Origin: an uncultured Ktedonobacteraceae bacterium | GTDB lineage: Bacteria > Chloroflexota > Ktedonobacteria > Ktedonobacterales > Ktedonobacteraceae | Direction: 5' to 3' | Length of the DNA stretch: 5,100 bases | Assembly: GCA_955652655.1 (NCBI GenBank) | Contig: CATPCK010000408.1 | Coordinates: forward strand, 1 to 5,100 | Part shown: positions 4,546-5,100 of the stretch, piece after piece | Layout: every line of letters begins with the position of its first letter | Position numbering within the stretch: the stretch's first letter is position 1 | The notes under the pieces: model-generated | Seen by the model: the letters and a program-made list of their open reading frames with translations, nothing else | What the model was told of the DNA's origin: nothing | Database searches by the model: none | Translations under genes and position numbers: made by a program

Positions 4546-5100
4546 CTTTCTTGCTCCTCATCCAGGAACCTTTCATTATCCTCCCCCAGCAGCGGAGGAG
4601 CCTTGTACAGCCTCGTCGGCGTCTCCGAAAGATGCATTGGCGACCCCGATAGCTTGATAGTTCCTGCCGTTGGATGCTCACACTCCCAGATAAAGCCGCG
4701 AGCCTGCAGCTGCTCATCGTTGAAAACCTGGCTGACCGTATTGATGGGTCCACATGGGATGCCCGTTGCGCGCAGGTCCGCCAGCCACTCATCCGTCTCG
4801 CGCTTCTGAAACGACTCTTGCAAGATCGGTATCAGTTCGTTGCGGTTGTGCACTCGCTCTGGGTTCGTCGTAAAGCGCGGGTCTGTTGCCAGCTCTTCCC
4901 GGTCCAGCAGCTTGCAAAGCGATTGATAGAGCCGGTCATTGCCGCAGGAAACAACGATGTAGCCATTCGATGTGCGGAAAGCCTGGTAAGGGACGATATT
5001 TGGATGGCCGTTGCCAAGGCGCTGTGCCTCTTCACCCGAAATAAGGTAGTTGGCCGAAACGTTGCCCAGCAGGGAGACGGCGGCCTCAAACAGCGAGATA
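4542..5100 (-). CDS. CaiB/BaiF family (class III) CoA transferase, C-terminal part
   Basis: The window holds the last 185 residues of a cytoplasmic enzyme that moves CoA between carboxylic acids; the rest lies beyond the edge at 5100. The frame runs open from base 5099. Family pieces in order are: SLFEAAVSLLGN at the start; NGHPNIVPYQAFRTSNGYIV; SCGNDRLYQSLCKLL; DPRFTTNPERVHNRNELIPI; a segment ending GIPCGPINTVSQVF; QLQARGFI; then the C-terminal TPTRLYKAPPLLGEDNE. The protein reads through the GTG at 4853..4851 as Val, so that codon is not its start. The catalytic aspartate of the family lies in the missing N-terminal half, so activity cannot be judged. The acids used cannot be told from this part; formyl-CoA, succinyl-CoA and carnitine-type enzymes all belong to the family. 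The stop is 20 bp before the dnaN -35 box, with no visible terminator between. Confidence 0.93.
   Translation of the reverse strand, partial: ISLFEAAVSLLGNVSANYLISGEEAQRLGNGHPNIVPYQAFRTSNGYIVVSCGNDRLYQSLCKLLDREELATDPRFTTNPERVHNRNELIPILQESFQKRETDEWLADLRATGIPCGPINTVSQVFNDEQLQARGFIWECEHPTAGTIKLSGSPMHLSETPTRLYKAPPLLGEDNERFLDEEQER

Noticed and set aside
4832..5089. Minus-strand open frame overlapping the CoA-transferase gene in another frame
   Set aside because: The adjacent frame carries continuous CaiB-family motifs, whereas this one is unrecognisable.

Overview
The window is bacterial DNA in which every confident gene lies on the minus strand. Read in the direction of transcription, from base 5100 down to base 1, the order is: the C-terminal half of a CaiB/BaiF family CoA transferase (4542-5100), the sliding clamp gene dnaN (3306-4445), recF (1992-3179), a gap of about 1.35 kb full of repeats (640-1991), an ArsR-family repressor (234-602), and a partial, frameshifted AHSA1/SRPBCC-domain gene (1-256). 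The source is probably a large-genome Chloroflexota, perhaps Ktedonobacteria. That is an inference from the repeat-rich intergenic style and from unverified recollection of similar repeat-encoded peptides. The window contains no rRNA, tRNA or other taxonomic marker that would settle it.

Replication and repair block (1992-4541). dnaN has a GTG start with a strong GGAGGA ribosome binding site, and a sigma-70-type promoter (TTGTTC-N17-TATACT) only 20 bp after the caiB stop. recF follows after 126 bp with no second strong promoter or terminator, so dnaN and recF probably form one operon: clamp, then gap-repair loader. dnaA is not next to dnaN, where it often lies; a CoA-transferase gene occupies that position.

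Intergenic block (640-1991). I find no confident gene here. It holds a 177-bp element bounded by 36-bp inverted repeats with 34 of 36 matches (899-1075). A second, nested 12-bp perfect inverted repeat abuts it (793-900). Two good copies and one degraded copy of a roughly 50-bp repeat, which reads as SDSAIFFF on the minus strand, lie between 1268 and 1675. A GC-rich module with hairpins and a four-unit degenerate tandem repeat spans 1700-1926, and a long stem-loop lies just after recF. A short protein-like open segment (1085-1216) may be a gene remnant.

Regulator block (1-640). The ArsR gene has a near-consensus promoter (TTGACA-N17-TACACT) whose predicted transcription start falls on the ATG, suggesting a leaderless mRNA and ruling out the longer TTG-initiated reading. 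A TTAAC-N6-GTTAA palindrome at that point is a candidate autoregulatory operator. The AHSA1 gene overlaps the arsR 3' end by 23 bp with its own good ribosome binding site, so the pair is probably translated together. A +1 change in a CCCC run (85-88) breaks its reading frame.

I did not find a new multi-gene system. The most notable material is the repeat cluster between recF and arsR.
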